A stretch of DNA of 64,000 nucleotides from Mangrovibacter phragmitis. Lineage in GTDB: Bacteria; Pseudomonadota; Gammaproteobacteria; Enterobacterales; Enterobacteriaceae. The notes below the pieces were generated by a model. It worked only from the letters and a program-made list of their open reading frames with translations, had not been told where the DNA came from and ran no database searches. Numbering within the stretch: the stretch's first letter is position 1; every line of letters begins with the position of its first letter. The DNA lies in the NCBI RefSeq assembly GCF_001655675.1, contig NZ_LYRP01000049.1, positions 124,001-188,000 on the forward strand. Direction: 5' to 3'. Below are positions 10,591 through 21,338 of the stretch, in pieces. Position numbers and translations under genes: made by a program.

Positions 10591-11334
10591 TTACAGCCCA
10601 CCAGCCAAATCAATAAATGAGCCTGTCACGTAAGACGCATTGTCACTGAGTAACCAGACAATTGCCTGAGCCACTTCATGGGGTTCTCCCCCGCGTTGCA
10701 TGGGCAAACGGGACTTAATTCTGTCTACCCGACCGGGTTCACCACCACTGGCATGCATCCCGGTATAAATAAACCCAGGCCGGACACCATTCACGCGGAT
10801 CCCCAGAGCAGCCACTTCCAGCGATAACCCCCGGGTCAATGTATCCAGCGCGCCTTTTGACGCGGCGTAATCAACATATTCGCCAGGTGACCCAAGACGG
10901 GCCGCCGCAGAGGAAACATTCACAATAGCGCCTCCCGGGTTACCTGAGTGCTGGCTCATGCGTTTTACCGCTTCCCGGCAGCAAATAAAAGGGCCGGTAA
11001 CATTGGTATGTAATACTGCGTTGATTCGCTCAGCATCCAGCCCTTCAATACCCGACTGAGGAAATAACACACCAGCATTATTGACCAGTGCATGTAGTGA
11101 GCCCGGCAACGTATCAATCCAGGCAAATAAATTTACGATGTCCGTTTCCTGTGACATATCAGCCGGATACGCCCATGCCTGCCCACCATGCTGAACAATA
11201 TCGGTAACCACTTCATCTGCCGCTTGCTGGTTTTCGCGGTAGTGAACCACCACAGCATAGCCGCTTTGCGCTAATAATTGTGCCGTTGCCCGCCCGATTC
11301 CACGGCTGGCGCCTGTCACCAGTGCTATTTTCAT
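10591..11334 (-). CDS. ygfF: SDR-family NAD(P)-dependent oxidoreductase YgfF
   Basis: This classical short-chain dehydrogenase of 247 residues equals the E. coli YgfF length. It has the cofactor motif TGASRGIG near residue 8, NNAG, the catalytic Ser in VNVSSAAA, the YAASK Tyr-Lys pair, and C-terminal YVTGSFIDLAGG. The substrate is unknown. The start at 11334 (MKIALVTGASRG) is chosen by family alignment. It lies downstream of gcvP, separated by a terminator. Confidence 0.92.
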   Translation of the reverse strand: MKIALVTGASRGIGRATAQLLAQSGYAVVVHYRENQQAADEVVTDIVQHGGQAWAYPADMSQETDIVNLFAWIDTLPGSLHALVNNAGVLFPQSGIEGLDAERINAVLHTNVTGPFICCREAVKRMSQHSGNPGGAIVNVSSAAARLGSPGEYVDYAASKGALDTLTRGLSLEVAALGIRVNGVRPGFIYTGMHASGGEPGRVDRIKSRLPMQRGGEPHEVAQAIVWLLSDNASYVTGSFIDLAGGL

Positions 11335-11350
11335 CCTTTGCTTTACTCCA

Positions 11351-11378
11351 AAATAAAAAGGGTGCCGAAGCACCCTTA
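11351..11378 (-). terminator. Terminator of the gcvTHP operon
   Basis: AAGGGTGC/GCACCCTT arms (11358-11365, 11370-11377) with a TTCG tetraloop on the minus strand, followed by TTTTTATTT, mark the end of gcvT-gcvH-gcvP. Confidence 0.88.
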
Positions 11379-11407
11379 ACATAAAATTAACAAAAAACAA
11401 AATTTGA

Positions 11408-14284
11408 CTAGTCGTATTCGCTCATCGGGACACAGGAGCAGAACAGGTTGCGGTCACCGTAAACATCGTCCAGGCGTTTAACCGTCGGCCAGTATTTATT
11501 GCCGTAACCCGCCGGGAACGCAGCAAGTTCACGGGTATAGCTGTGCGGCCACACAGCCTGAGCCAGTTCTTGCTGTGTGTGCGGTGCATTCACCAGTGGG
11601 TTATCATCCAGGGTCCATTCACCCGCACCAACTTTGGCAATTTCACCGCGGATAGCCAGCATGGCATCAATAAAGCGATCCAGTTCAACTTTGCTTTCCG
11701 ATTCCGTTGGTTCCACCATCAGCGTACCGGCTACCGGGAAAGACATGGTTGGAGCATGGAACCCATAATCAATCAGGCGTTTCGCGATATCCAGTTCACT
11801 GATACCGGTTTGCTCTTTCAGCGGGCGGATATCCAGAATACATTCGTGTGCCACACGGCCATCCTGGCCGGTATACAGCACCGGATAGGCATCTTTAAGG
11901 CGTGTGGCAATATAGTTGGCATTCAGAATTGCCGTCTGACTGGCCTGCTTCAGGCCTTGTGAACCCATCATGCGTATGTACATCCAGCTAATAGGCAGAA
12001 TGGAAGCACTGCCAAATGGTGCGGCAGACACCGCGCCCTGCTGGGTCAGCATTTCTTCAATTTGCACCACGCTGTGGCCTGGAACAAACGGAGCCAGGTG
12101 TGCTTTAACACCAATCGGCCCCATTCCCGGGCCGCCACCGCCGTGAGGAATACAGAAGGTTTTGTGCAGGTTGAGATGTGATACATCCGAGCCAATAAAA
12201 CCGGGTGATGTAATGCCAACCTGAGCATTCATATTCGCGCCATCCAGGTAAACCTGGCCACCCGCCTGGTGCACAATGTCACACACAGAGCGAATAGTTT
12301 CTTCATACACGCCATGGGTGGACGGGTATGTCACCATGATGCAGGAGAGTTTGTCACCAGCTGCCTCTGCTTTGGCACGCAAATCATCGAGGTCGATATT
12401 GCCTTGCTTATCACAGGCCACCACGACCACCTGCATGCCCGCCATTTGTGCTGATGCCGGGTTGGTACCGTGAGCTGAACTGGGGATAAGGCAGATATCG
12501 CGCTGCCCCTGGTTGCAGCTTTCGTGATAACGGCGAATCGCCAGCAGGCCGGCATATTCCCCCTGGGCACCCGAGTTAGGCTGCATACACAGGGCATCAT
12601 ATCCGGTCAGTTTCACCAGCCACTCAGACAGTTGGTTAATCATGTAATGATAACCTTCAGCCTGATCCACCGGGCAGAATGGGTGCAGTTCGGCAAATTC
12701 GGGCCAGGTAATGGGGATCATTTCAGCCGCAGCATTGAGCTTCATGGTGCAGGAGCCCAGTGGGATCATGGCCTGATTCAGTGCCAGGTCTTTGCGCTCC
12801 AGGCTGTGCATATAGCGCATCATCTCAGTTTCACTGTGATAACGGTTGAAAACCGGATGCGTCAGTATGTCATCGTCACGCAGCATTTCTGCCGGTAGTG
12901 AGCGGCTGTCCAGTGCGGTTTCTTTATCCAGTTGGGCAATATCCAGACCATGATCGTCGCCCAACAACACGCTAAACAGGCTGAGAACATCTTCCCGGGT
13001 AGTGGTTTCATCCAGAGTAATCCCCACTGCATTATGAATATCGCTACGCAGGTTGATACCTTGTTCCTGAGCACGCGCCAGCACACTGGCTTTATCACTC
13101 ACTTCCACACACAGTGTGTCAAACCAGTGCTGATGACGTAGTGAAACCCCTTTTTGCTTCAGGCCACAGGCCAGAATATCGGTAAAGCGGTGAATACGCC
13201 CGGCAATACGTTTCAGCCCAACCGGGCCGTGCCATACAGCATACAGGCTGGCGATATTGGCCAGTAAAACCTGTGACGTACAAATATTGGAGTTCGCCTT
13301 TTCACGGCGAATATGTTGTTCGCGGGTTTGCATCGCCATACGCAATGCAATGTTACCAGCTGCATCGCGGGATACACCAATAAGCCGCCCTGGCATCGCA
13401 CGCTTATGCGCGTCACGCGCTGCGAAGAATGCAGCATGTGGGCCACCGTAACCCATCGGCACGCCAAAACGCTGTGCGGAACCGAAAACGATATCAGCAC
13501 CTTGCTTACCGGGTGCTGTCAGCATCACCAGCGCCATAATATCTGCCGCAACACTCACCACGATATTACGCTGCTTCAGTTGCGCGATTAAGTCGCTGTA
13601 GTTATGCACTTCACCAGTGGTTCCTACCTGCTGCAGCAACACACCAAAGATATCCGGGAGTTCCAGCACTTTATCAGCGTCATCCACTACAACCTCAAAA
13701 CCAAAGGTTTCTGCGCGGGTACGGACAACATCCAGCGTTTGCGGATGGACGTCATTGGCGACAAAAAAGCGGTTGGCGTTCTTGAGCTTACTGACGCGTT
13801 TTGCCATCGCCATAGCTTCTGCAGCCGCAGTCGCTTCATCCAGCAAAGAAGCGGAGGCCATGTCCATACCGGTGAGGTCGAGTGTCACCTGCTGGAAATT
13901 CAGCAAAGCTTCCAGGCGCCCTTGAGAAACCTCAGGCTGATACGGGGTATAAGCCGTGTACCAGCCAGGGTTTTCCAACATGTTACGCAAAATAACGGGT
14001 GGCGTATGAACCGCCGTATACCCCATACCTATAAACGAACGGAAACGCTTGTTACGGCTGGCAATTGTTTTTAATTCAGCCAGCGCCTGCGCTTCGGTAG
14101 CCGCTTCACCAATATAAGGTGGTTGTGCCAGTTGAATATCTTTGGGCACAATTTGCCCGGTCAGCGCATCCAGTGAATCGGCACCAACTACAGCGAGCAT
14201 GGCCTGCTGTTGATCAGGCGACGGGCCAATATGGCGACCGATAAACGCTTCATTGTTTTCCAGTTGGCTTAAGGTCTGGGTCAT
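11408..14284 (-). CDS. gcvP: Glycine decarboxylase (P-protein), PLP-dependent
   Basis: GcvP decarboxylates glycine and transfers the aminomethyl group to the lipoyl arm of GcvH. At 958 residues it matches the fused two-domain form (E. coli 957). The PLP lysine lies in [16 protein letters not shown] in the C-terminal half, and the N-terminal half has the conserved [21 protein letters not shown] region. It is the last gene of gcvT-gcvH-gcvP; a 73-bp gap separates it from gcvH and a terminator follows. Confidence 0.98.
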   Translation of the reverse strand: MTQTLSQLENNEAFIGRHIGPSPDQQQAMLAVVGADSLDALTGQIVPKDIQLAQPPYIGEAATEAQALAELKTIASRNKRFRSFIGMGYTAVHTPPVILRNMLENPGWYTAYTPYQPEVSQGRLEALLNFQQVTLDLTGMDMASASLLDEATAAAEAMAMAKRVSKLKNANRFFVANDVHPQTLDVVRTRAETFGFEVVVDDADKVLELPDIFGVLLQQVGTTGEVHNYSDLIAQLKQRNIVVSVAADIMALVMLTAPGKQGADIVFGSAQRFGVPMGYGGPHAAFFAARDAHKRAMPGRLIGVSRDAAGNIALRMAMQTREQHIRREKANSNICTSQVLLANIASLYAVWHGPVGLKRIAGRIHRFTDILACGLKQKGVSLRHQHWFDTLCVEVSDKASVLARAQEQGINLRSDIHNAVGITLDETTTREDVLSLFSVLLGDDHGLDIAQLDKETALDSRSLPAEMLRDDDILTHPVFNRYHSETEMMRYMHSLERKDLALNQAMIPLGSCTMKLNAAAEMIPITWPEFAELHPFCPVDQAEGYHYMINQLSEWLVKLTGYDALCMQPNSGAQGEYAGLLAIRRYHESCNQGQRDICLIPSSAHGTNPASAQMAGMQVVVVACDKQGNIDLDDLRAKAEAAGDKLSCIMVTYPSTHGVYEETIRSVCDIVHQAGGQVYLDGANMNAQVGITSPGFIGSDVSHLNLHKTFCIPHGGGGPGMGPIGVKAHLAPFVPGHSVVQIEEMLTQQGAVSAAPFGSASILPISWMYIRMMGSQGLKQASQTAILNANYIATRLKDAYPVLYTGQDGRVAHECILDIRPLKEQTGISELDIAKRLIDYGFHAPTMSFPVAGTLMVEPTESESKVELDRFIDAMLAIRGEIAKVGAGEWTLDDNPLVNAPHTQQELAQAVWPHSYTRELAAFPAGYGNKYWPTVKRLDDVYGDRNLFCSCVPMSEYD

Positions 14285-14357
14285 GGGCGGTATTTCCTGA
14301 AACGAAACTTACGATAAGTAGATAGCTACAGGGCTGGCAGTTACCAGCCCCCGGGTT

Positions 14358-14747
14358 TTACTCGTCTTCCAGCAGTGCCTCATAGGCTTCTGCATCCAGC
14401 AGCGCATCAATCTCAGAGGTATCGCTGGCTTTAATTTTGAAAATCCAGCCATTGCCATAAGGCTCGCTGTTAACCTGTTCCGGGCTGTCATTCAGCTCTT
14501 CGTTAACAGCAACAATCTCACCACTTACTGGCGCATAGATGTCTGAAGCCGCTTTAACAGATTCAGCAACGGCACAGTCATCACCAGCGCTGACAGTGGC
14601 TCCCACTTCCGGCAGATCAACAAACACCATATCGCCCAGCAGCTCTTGCGCATGCTCGGTAATACCTACAGTGTAAGTACCATCTTCTTCTTTACGCAGC
14701 CACTCATGTTCTTTGGTGTATTTCAGCTCATTAGGCACATTGCTCAT
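14358..14747 (-). CDS. gcvH: Glycine cleavage system H protein (lipoyl carrier)
   Basis: GcvH carries the aminomethyl group on lipoate between GcvP and GcvT. The 129-residue length is standard. The lipoylation lysine is Lys65 in [13 protein letters not shown]. It starts [16 protein letters not shown] and is preceded by AGGAGAG. It is the middle gene of the gcv operon, 20 bp after gcvT. Confidence 0.98.
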   Translation of the reverse strand: MSNVPNELKYTKEHEWLRKEEDGTYTVGITEHAQELLGDMVFVDLPEVGATVSAGDDCAVAESVKAASDIYAPVSGEIVAVNEELNDSPEQVNSEPYGNGWIFKIKASDTSEIDALLDAEAYEALLEDE

Positions 14748-14767
14748 AATTCTCTCCTGATAAAAAT

Positions 14768-15865
14768 TTACTGAGCCACCGGTTTACCGGCGCGAACAAA
14801 AATCGGTTTAGTCACATGCACCGGCATTTCCCGGTTACGGATCTGCACAACCGCTGTGCTGCCAATACCTGCCGGTACGCGTGCCAGCGCAATACTGTAG
14901 CCTAAGGTTGGAGAAAAAGAGCCACTGGTGATAACACCTTCGCGTGCTGTGCCTTCAGTGTCGGTGAAACGAACAGGTAAACCACCACGCAGTACACCTT
15001 TTTCGGTCATCACCAGGCCCACCAGTTGCTCGGTACCATGCAGGCGTTGAGCTTCAAGAGCATCGCGCCCAATAAAGTCGCGATCTTCAGGTTGCCATGC
15101 AATAGTCCAGCCCATATTTGCAGCCAGGGGAGACACGCTTTCGTCCATCTCCTGGCCATATAAATTCATTCCGGCTTCAAGGCGCAGGGTATCCCGGGCC
15201 CCCAGGCCACAAGGTTTCACCCCGGCCTTAACCAGTTGTTCCCAAAAATCTGCGGCCTGCTCTGCCGGCAGTGCAATCTCGTACCCGGCTTCACCGGTAT
15301 AACCGGTTGTTGCAATGAAAAAATCCCCGGATTGTACGCCGAAGAAAGGTTTCATACCTGCAACAGCCTGTTGCTGCTGTGCAGTAAACAACGTTGCCGC
15401 TTTCTGCTGTGCATTCGGGCCCTGTACGGCAATCAATGACAAGTCATCGCGCACGCTGATATCAATGCTATAAGAGGCTGCCTGTTGATTGATCCAGGCA
15501 AGATCTTTTTCACGGGTTGCAGAGTTGACGACCAGGCGGAACCAGGAGTCGGAGAGAAAATAGACAATCAGATCGTCGATGACACCCGCTGAGGCGTTAA
15601 GCATCCCGGTATACAGTGCTTTGCCTGGCTGGGTTAGCTTCGCGACATCATTTGCCAGCAAATAGCGCAAGAATTCACGGGTGCGTTCGCCATGAAGATC
15701 GACAATCGTCATATGCGACACATCAAACATCCCGGCATCCGTGCGCACGGCGTGGTGTTCATCAATTTGCGAGCCATAATGCAGTGGCATCATCCAGCCA
15801 TGGAAATCCACCATGCGCGCGCCGCACTGTTTATGCTGCTCAAACAACGGAGTTTGCTGAGTCAT
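14768..15865 (-). CDS. gcvT: Aminomethyltransferase (T protein)
   Basis: GcvT releases ammonia from the GcvH-bound aminomethyl group and makes 5,10-methylene-tetrahydrofolate. The 365-residue protein starts [18 protein letters not shown] at 15865 behind GAGGACAAC; a longer frame to 15907 is unsupported. The folate-binding motifs DVSHM and [12 protein letters not shown] are present. It is the first gene of gcvTHP, so the control region is the 405 bp upstream. Confidence 0.97.
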   Translation of the reverse strand: MTQQTPLFEQHKQCGARMVDFHGWMMPLHYGSQIDEHHAVRTDAGMFDVSHMTIVDLHGERTREFLRYLLANDVAKLTQPGKALYTGMLNASAGVIDDLIVYFLSDSWFRLVVNSATREKDLAWINQQAASYSIDISVRDDLSLIAVQGPNAQQKAATLFTAQQQQAVAGMKPFFGVQSGDFFIATTGYTGEAGYEIALPAEQAADFWEQLVKAGVKPCGLGARDTLRLEAGMNLYGQEMDESVSPLAANMGWTIAWQPEDRDFIGRDALEAQRLHGTEQLVGLVMTEKGVLRGGLPVRFTDTEGTAREGVITSGSFSPTLGYSIALARVPAGIGSTAVVQIRNREMPVHVTKPIFVRAGKPVAQ

Positions 15866-16270
15866 GTTGTCCTCTTCAGTAATAGCCCGCAATTGCGGAA
15901 CGCTCACGTCTGGCCTGGGGAAAACAATACCCTGACTTGCCCCGACGCAAACGTTATCTTTTGCCTGAACTTACCACTGAAAAGCCTGCTTAACCATAAG
16001 GTAAAATGGGTCATCACTTTATCTTATGAGTATTTTTAACAACACAACTACCAGTTAATTAAACTGGATTAACCACAAAAACATAAAATTTTCTCCAGCT
16101 TTTGCGTACCGGTTTCCGATTTAAATGATATTAATCTCCAAATACTCAGGAAAACGCGAAATTCAGGAAAAAATTCAGATAAATAAAACTAATCTGAAAA
16201 AAGGAGTGAAATTAGAATATTTCAAATGAAAGGCGCGCCGGTTTACCAACCGTAAACACGGCGCTGATGA
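15866..16270. other. Intergenic control region of gcvTHP and 3' end of ubiI
   Basis: No gene is seen in these 405 bp. The region is AT-rich, as expected for the Lrp- and GcvA-controlled gcv leader known from E. coli. A dyad CCAGTTAATTAAACTGG lies at 16051-16067. The part next to ubiI contains an imperfect GC-rich inverted repeat (about 16233-16267) that could end the ubiI transcript. Individual Lrp/GcvA sites cannot be placed with certainty by eye. Confidence 0.5.
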
Positions 16271-17479
16271 TCAATCACGCAACCATTGGGGTAAATTATT
16301 AAGCCCCATAGCCTGGCGAATAATGCGGGGTTTAACGCCGGGTAATGTGTCGGCGAGTTTCAGGCCAACATCACGCACCAGTTTCAGTGCCGGGTTAGTA
16401 CCTGCGAACAATTCACGGAAGGATTGCATGCCAGCCAGCATCAATGCGGCATTGTATTTACGCTGCCTTTCATAGCGTTTCAGATACAGGTACTGACCGA
16501 TATCTTTTCCTTGCTGGTGCAAACGCCGTAATTCCCCCACCAACTCAGCTGCATCCATAAAGCCCAGGTTCACGCCCTGCCCCGCCAGCGGGTGAATGGT
16601 GTGTGCTGCATCGCCTACCAAAGCCAGCCGGTGAGCGGCAAACTGCCGCGCATAACGCCCGGTAAGAGGGAAACACTGGCGGTCACTGCTCAACTCACAG
16701 CGACCCAGGCGCAAATCAAATGCAATGCTCAGTTCGCGGTTAAACACTTCAGGGACCGCCTCCTGCATTTCACGGGCTTTATCGGGCGGCAATGACCAGA
16801 CAATAGAACACAAGTGAGGATCGTTAAGTGGCAGAAAAGCCAGAATGCCATCGCCATGAAATACCTGGCGAGCAACAGCCTGATGTGGCTCCTGAGTGCG
16901 AATAGTGGCGACCAGGGCATGGTGCCGATAATCCCAAAAGGTGAGCGGTATATTCGCCTGGCTACGCAACCATGAGCGTGCGCCATCAGCACCGACAACC
17001 AGCCGGGCAGTGAGCATCTCGCCATCTTTGAGCGTAATAAATGCCTCATTTTCACCCCAGGCAACTGAATTCACTTCAGCCGGGGCATAAAATGAGACAT
17101 CTGCCGACTGCTCAGCCTGTTGCCACAATGCCTGGTTTATCACGCTATTCTCAATGATATAACCCAGCGCATGCTCACCCGCAGTGCGATCATCAAAAGC
17201 TATGCGCCCAAAGCTGTCTTTTTCCCACACTTCCATACCATGCCATTCACTGGTACGTTGTGGCGCCATTCGCTCCCAGGCTCCGAGACGGCGCAGTAAT
17301 TTTTCACTGGCCGCATTGATTGCCGAAACGCGCAGCGCCGGAGGCGCAGACGCATCAACTGGCTGGCATGGCTGATTTTCCACGACAGCAACCCGCAGCC
17401 CACTACCCTGCAGACCGCAGGCTACGGCCAGCCCAACCATTCCACCGCCAATAATGGCGACATCCACACTCTGAACCAT
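16271..17479 (-). CDS. ubiI: 2-octaprenylphenol hydroxylase (C5 hydroxylase)
   Basis: UbiI (VisC) is a flavin monooxygenase of aerobic ubiquinone biosynthesis that hydroxylates C5 of the ring. The 402-residue protein has the N-terminal FAD fold GGGMVGLAVACG, the middle VGADGARSWLR (DG motif) and the GDAAHTIHPLAGQGVNLG (GD motif). It lies 8 bp downstream of ubiH in the ygfB-pepP-ubiH-ubiI cluster. Confidence 0.96.
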   Translation of the reverse strand: MVQSVDVAIIGGGMVGLAVACGLQGSGLRVAVVENQPCQPVDASAPPALRVSAINAASEKLLRRLGAWERMAPQRTSEWHGMEVWEKDSFGRIAFDDRTAGEHALGYIIENSVINQALWQQAEQSADVSFYAPAEVNSVAWGENEAFITLKDGEMLTARLVVGADGARSWLRSQANIPLTFWDYRHHALVATIRTQEPHQAVARQVFHGDGILAFLPLNDPHLCSIVWSLPPDKAREMQEAVPEVFNRELSIAFDLRLGRCELSSDRQCFPLTGRYARQFAAHRLALVGDAAHTIHPLAGQGVNLGFMDAAELVGELRRLHQQGKDIGQYLYLKRYERQRKYNAALMLAGMQSFRELFAGTNPALKLVRDVGLKLADTLPGVKPRIIRQAMGLNNLPQWLRD

Positions 17480-17487
17480 AATGCTCC

Positions 17488-18666
17488 TTACCGAATCACC
17501 CAGCCCAGGGTGCGTTTTGCCAGCGCTTCACGCACTGGCGCCAGGATATCCATCGCCATTAAACCTATGTTGCGCCCAACAACCAGCGGCCCCCATGGGT
17601 TGGCAAACAAGTGAACCAGGCCATCAGTGACGCCAATTGTCGCCTCCCGGTCAGGAGTACGGCGCGCATTATAGCGTGCCAGTACCGCACATGAGCCCGG
17701 ATCCTGCTGCTGATTAAACGCGCTGGCGAATTCCTCAGCCAGCGACATCACATCGCGTATGCCAAGATTAAAACCCTGCCCGGCAATAGGGTGCATGGTT
17801 TGTGCAGCGTTACCCACTGCCACTACACGGTGCGAAGTAGCGGCCACTGCCGTAGTTAACCGAAGTGGGTATGCACTGCGCTCACCTGCATGGCAAATAC
17901 GCCCCAGCCGCCAGCCAAAGGCGCGCTGAAGCTGTGTGCAAAACTGCTCATCACTCCAGCTCATAACCTCAGCTTGTTGTGATAACGGGTGGCACCAGAC
18001 CAGTGAACTGCGCCCACCAGACATCGGCAGCATTGCCAGTGGCCCACTGGCGGTGAAGCGCTCAAAAGCCCGGCCATCTGGTGAACATGCGGTTGTTACA
18101 TTCGCGATGACGGCTACTTGTTGGTAGTCATCTTGTTGCCAGGCAAGGCCACAAGCTTTACCAACAGCAGACAGAGTGCCATCAGCAGCCACCAGCACTT
18201 TGCCCACAACGGTTGTTTGGTTATCCAGCGTCACTGTAACGCTGTCAGTGCTGCGTGTTACAGATTCAACCCGTGCCGGGCAATGCAGTGTCACACCAGG
18301 GGCATCGCGCAATAGCCGAAACAGGCGAACCCCGGCATCATGGAGTTCAACAACATGGCCCAGCTCAGTAATGGCATAATCTTTGGCCTGCAGTGTCACA
18401 AACCCGGCATGACCGCGGTCGCTAACCTGAACTTGTGTCAGTGGCGTAGCGCAGTCCTGCAATGCCTGCCACACCCCTAGCTTTGCTAACTGAGTGGAGG
18501 TGCCTTTTGCCAGGGCAATAGCCCGGGCGTCAAACCCCGGGTGCTGACAGGCATCAGGGGAACGGGCTTCGATGAGATGAACAGGTAACTTACCCTGAGT
18601 AAGGGTGGAGATAGCCAGCGCCAGTGTCGCGCCGGTCATTCCGCCTCCTGCAATCACAATACTCAT
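17488..18666 (-). CDS. ubiH: 2-octaprenyl-6-methoxyphenol hydroxylase (C1 hydroxylase)
   Basis: UbiH is the paralogue of UbiI that hydroxylates C1 in ubiquinone synthesis. The 392-residue protein has GGGMTGATLALAIS, VAADGTLSAVG and GNAAQTMHPIAGQGFNLG; the last replaces the usual GD with GN, as in E. coli UbiH. Its ATG overlaps the pepP stop by four bases (ATGA), indicating translational coupling. Confidence 0.96.
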   Translation of the reverse strand: MSIVIAGGGMTGATLALAISTLTQGKLPVHLIEARSPDACQHPGFDARAIALAKGTSTQLAKLGVWQALQDCATPLTQVQVSDRGHAGFVTLQAKDYAITELGHVVELHDAGVRLFRLLRDAPGVTLHCPARVESVTRSTDSVTVTLDNQTTVVGKVLVAADGTLSAVGKACGLAWQQDDYQQVAVIANVTTACSPDGRAFERFTASGPLAMLPMSGGRSSLVWCHPLSQQAEVMSWSDEQFCTQLQRAFGWRLGRICHAGERSAYPLRLTTAVAATSHRVVAVGNAAQTMHPIAGQGFNLGIRDVMSLAEEFASAFNQQQDPGSCAVLARYNARRTPDREATIGVTDGLVHLFANPWGPLVVGRNIGLMAMDILAPVREALAKRTLGWVIR

Positions 18667-19976
18667 GAGTGTGATGCCGCCATCAGTGCTTCGATATCAT
18701 CTGCAGATTTCACTACACTGGCAGTCAGGTTTTCGTTCCCGGTGGCTGTAATCACAATGTCATCTTCGATACGAATACCAATGCCCCGGTAGATTTCCGG
18801 TACATCTGCATCTGGCGCAATATACAAACCGGGTTCAACCGTCAGTACCATGCCAGGTTCCAGCGGGCGTGAGCGATCCGGCCCATATTCCCCGACATCA
18901 TGGACATCAAGCCCCAGCCAGTGGCTCAGGCCATGCATGAAAAATTGCCGGTGTGCGTTTTGGGTTATCAGGGCGTCGATATCACCCTGTAAGATATCAA
19001 GGCGAACCAGACCCATGACCATTACGCGCACAACAGCTTCTGTCACTTCCTGCATGGTTGTACCCGGACCATATAACGAAAGTGCCGTTTCAAGCGATTC
19101 CAGTACGATGTCATAAACCGCCCGCTGCGCCGGAGTGAAGCGCCCGTTAACAGGGAAAGTGCGGGTAATATCCCCTGCATACCCTTCCAGCTCGCACCCG
19201 GCATCAATTAATACCAGGTCGCCGGCACGCAGCAGGCTTTCATTTTCGGTGTAATGCAGAATACAGCCGTTTTCCCCGCCTCCGACAATCGTGTTGTATG
19301 AGGGATAACGTGCGCCATGATGGTTAAATTCGTGGAGGATTTCACCTTCCAGTTGGTATTCATACATTCCCGGGCGGCACTTTACCATCGCCCGGGTGTG
19401 GCCCAATGCGGTTATCTCCCCGGCACGGCGTAATACCGCGATTTCCTCGGGTGATTTAAACAGGCGCATATCATGCACCCAGGGGCGCCAGTCAGTCAGT
19501 GTGGAAGGGGCTTTCAGGTTCTGGCGGCTGCCTTTGCGTAATTTATCCAGCGCGCCAAAAACAATGCTGTCTGCATAGTCATAGAGACCCTGCGCGTGGT
19601 AAACACAGTCCAGCCCATTAAGCAGTTGAGCGAGGTTGTCATCCACTTCGTCAAAAGCCAGAGATCTGTCCACTCCGAGTTTTTCCGGCGCAGCTTCCTG
19701 CCCCAGGCGACGACCAAACCAGATTTCTGCCGTTTTGTCCCGCACCCGGTTAAACAACACACTGTGATTGTGCGTATCATCGCTCTTAATTAAGACCAGC
19801 AATGCTTCCGGCTCGTTAAAACCTGTGAAGTACCAGAAATCACTATTTTGCCGATAAGGATACTCGCTGTCAGCACTGCGCGGTGCCTCAGGAGCCGCAA
19901 AAAACAGCGCCGCACTGGCTGGCGCCATTTTTGCCAACATAGCCTGACGGCGGCGAAGAAATTCCTGTTGATTCAT
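18663..19976 (-). CDS. pepP: Xaa-Pro aminopeptidase P
   Basis: PepP removes the N-terminal residue from peptides with proline in position 2. The 437-residue protein has an N-terminal creatinase-like domain and a C-terminal pita-bread metallopeptidase domain. Di-manganese ligands are visible in VLIDAGCELEGYAGDITRTFP, HGLSHWLGLDVHD, VEPGLY and GIRIEDD. The start at 19976 follows a strong GGAGG; an extension to 20003 is not conserved. Confidence 0.96.
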   Translation of the reverse strand: MNQQEFLRRRQAMLAKMAPASAALFFAAPEAPRSADSEYPYRQNSDFWYFTGFNEPEALLVLIKSDDTHNHSVLFNRVRDKTAEIWFGRRLGQEAAPEKLGVDRSLAFDEVDDNLAQLLNGLDCVYHAQGLYDYADSIVFGALDKLRKGSRQNLKAPSTLTDWRPWVHDMRLFKSPEEIAVLRRAGEITALGHTRAMVKCRPGMYEYQLEGEILHEFNHHGARYPSYNTIVGGGENGCILHYTENESLLRAGDLVLIDAGCELEGYAGDITRTFPVNGRFTPAQRAVYDIVLESLETALSLYGPGTTMQEVTEAVVRVMVMGLVRLDILQGDIDALITQNAHRQFFMHGLSHWLGLDVHDVGEYGPDRSRPLEPGMVLTVEPGLYIAPDADVPEIYRGIGIRIEDDIVITATGNENLTASVVKSADDIEALMAASHS

Positions 19977-20009
19977 CACCCCTCCTTTCGTTCCTGACCC
20001 CACGTTGAA

Positions 20010-20591
20010 TTAATGCAGTGTGGGTTTTTGTTGTACTTCCGGTGCTGTTGGTTGCTGGCGGTTAAATGTTTCATAACACAGCAATGCCGCAACACGCACA
20101 TACTCAACAATTTCTTCCAAAGACATTTCCAGTTCTTCAATATCTTCGTCTTCGTCGTAACCCAGTTGAGCGATATTGCGTAAATCAGCAATCGCTTCGC
20201 CAAGATCACCTTTCACTTTATCCAGGCGCGGCTGAGTCACTCCCAGCCCCAGCAGGAAGTGATTCACCCAGCCAGAAAGAGCATCTGCACGGTCAAACAC
20301 TGACACATCCTCACCGTCAGGCATGAATAACTGGAACTGGAAGCCTTCATCTTCCAGTGCATCACTGGTGGCGCCATGCATCTGGCGCAGGCTGTCAGCA
20401 AGGTTCTGGCTGAACGCCAGGCCTTCGTTAGTCAAATCGTGGACAAGCGGTTGCCAGGAACTGTCATTGTTCCCGCCACATAAGATCCCGCTAATCAATC
20501 CGTGCATTTCCGACGGCGTTAAACCAACATTTTGTTGGTTGAGCAACTGGTTTATGCTGGCATAGCCAGGCATCTCATTTTGTATAGACAT
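20010..20591 (-). CDS. ygfB: UPF0149 family protein YgfB
   Basis: This is a 193-residue YgfB-family protein with the characteristic central [21 protein letters not shown] and an acidic [16 protein letters not shown] segment. E. coli YgfB has a crystal structure but its role is poorly defined; in Pseudomonas a YgfB homologue affects beta-lactamase expression. The start at 20591 ([10 protein letters not shown]) is preferred over an in-frame ATG two codons upstream. It heads the pepP-ubiH-ubiI cluster. Confidence 0.93.
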   Translation of the reverse strand: MSIQNEMPGYASINQLLNQQNVGLTPSEMHGLISGILCGGNNDSSWQPLVHDLTNEGLAFSQNLADSLRQMHGATSDALEDEGFQFQLFMPDGEDVSVFDRADALSGWVNHFLLGLGVTQPRLDKVKGDLGEAIADLRNIAQLGYDEDEDIEELEMSLEEIVEYVRVAALLCYETFNRQQPTAPEVQQKPTLH

Positions 20592-20756
20592 GCGCATTCT
20601 TCGTCGTTGGGAAGCTAAGTTCGTGTTATGCTACCACTTCGGCCCCAGGAGATACCAGAAAAGGGCTTGTATCTTCATATAAGGGTAGCTATAGTAGCGC
20701 CCCTTCGCCGCCCCAGGGCTGCGATAAGGCAGGCGAGTAAACAGCAGGAAGGTGTC

Positions 20757-21086
20757 ATGTCTGCAGAACCAGTCGACATTCAAATTTTTGGTCGTTCACT
20801 GCGCGTGAATTGTCCGCCTGAACAACGTGATGCGCTGAATCTGGCCGCTGATGAATTGAATCAACGGTTGCAAGATCTGAAAGTTCGCACTAGAGTCACC
20901 AATACAGAGCAATTGGTTTTCATTGCGGCGCTCAACATCTGTTATGAGCTGTCACAAGAAAAAGCGAAAACCCGTGACTATGCTGCCAGTATGGAGCAAC
21001 GAATCCGGATGTTACAGCAGACCATTGAACAGGCATTACTTGAACAAGGTCGCATAACTGAAAGGCCGGAAACGAAGTTTGAATAA
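20757..21086 (+). CDS. zapA: Cell division protein ZapA
   Basis: ZapA binds and cross-links FtsZ filaments at the Z ring. The 109-residue protein has an N-terminal FtsZ-binding head ([15 protein letters not shown]) and a C-terminal coiled coil (about 75-103). Length and start MSAEPVDIQ match E. coli; AGGAAGG precedes the ATG. The in-frame extension to 20628 is rejected. It is divergent from ygfB and lies just upstream of 6S RNA. Confidence 0.97.
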   Translation: MSAEPVDIQIFGRSLRVNCPPEQRDALNLAADELNQRLQDLKVRTRVTNTEQLVFIAALNICYELSQEKAKTRDYAASMEQRIRMLQQTIEQALLEQGRITERPETKFE

Positions 21087-21127
21087 CAATTCTGGGTTGA
21101 CTGTGGTACAGTAACCATGAATTAAAA

Positions 21128-21311
21128 ATTTCTCTGAGATGTTCGCAAGCGGGCCAGTCCCCTGAGCCGATATTTCAAACAAACAGAATGTGACGCTCCA
21201 CGACCGGTGAGCATGCCCGGTCAGTCCGGGAAGCCTTAAGGTCGTGACGACACATTCACCTTGAACCACGGGTTCAAGGGTTACAGCCTGCGGCGGCATC
21301 TCGGAGATTCC
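21128..21311 (+). ncRNA. ssrS: 6S RNA
   Basis: This 184-nt RNA imitates an open promoter and sequesters sigma-70 RNA polymerase in stationary phase. The ends ATTTCTCTGAGATG and CATCTCGGAGATTCC pair to form the closing stem, and the inner arms AGCGGGCCAGTCCC and GGGTTACAGCCTGCG are conserved with the E. coli RNA. The gene is followed by fau, as in E. coli, where the two are co-transcribed. Confidence 0.97.
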
Positions 21312-21338
21312 CTCTTTCTTTTCATCATCTCATTGTCT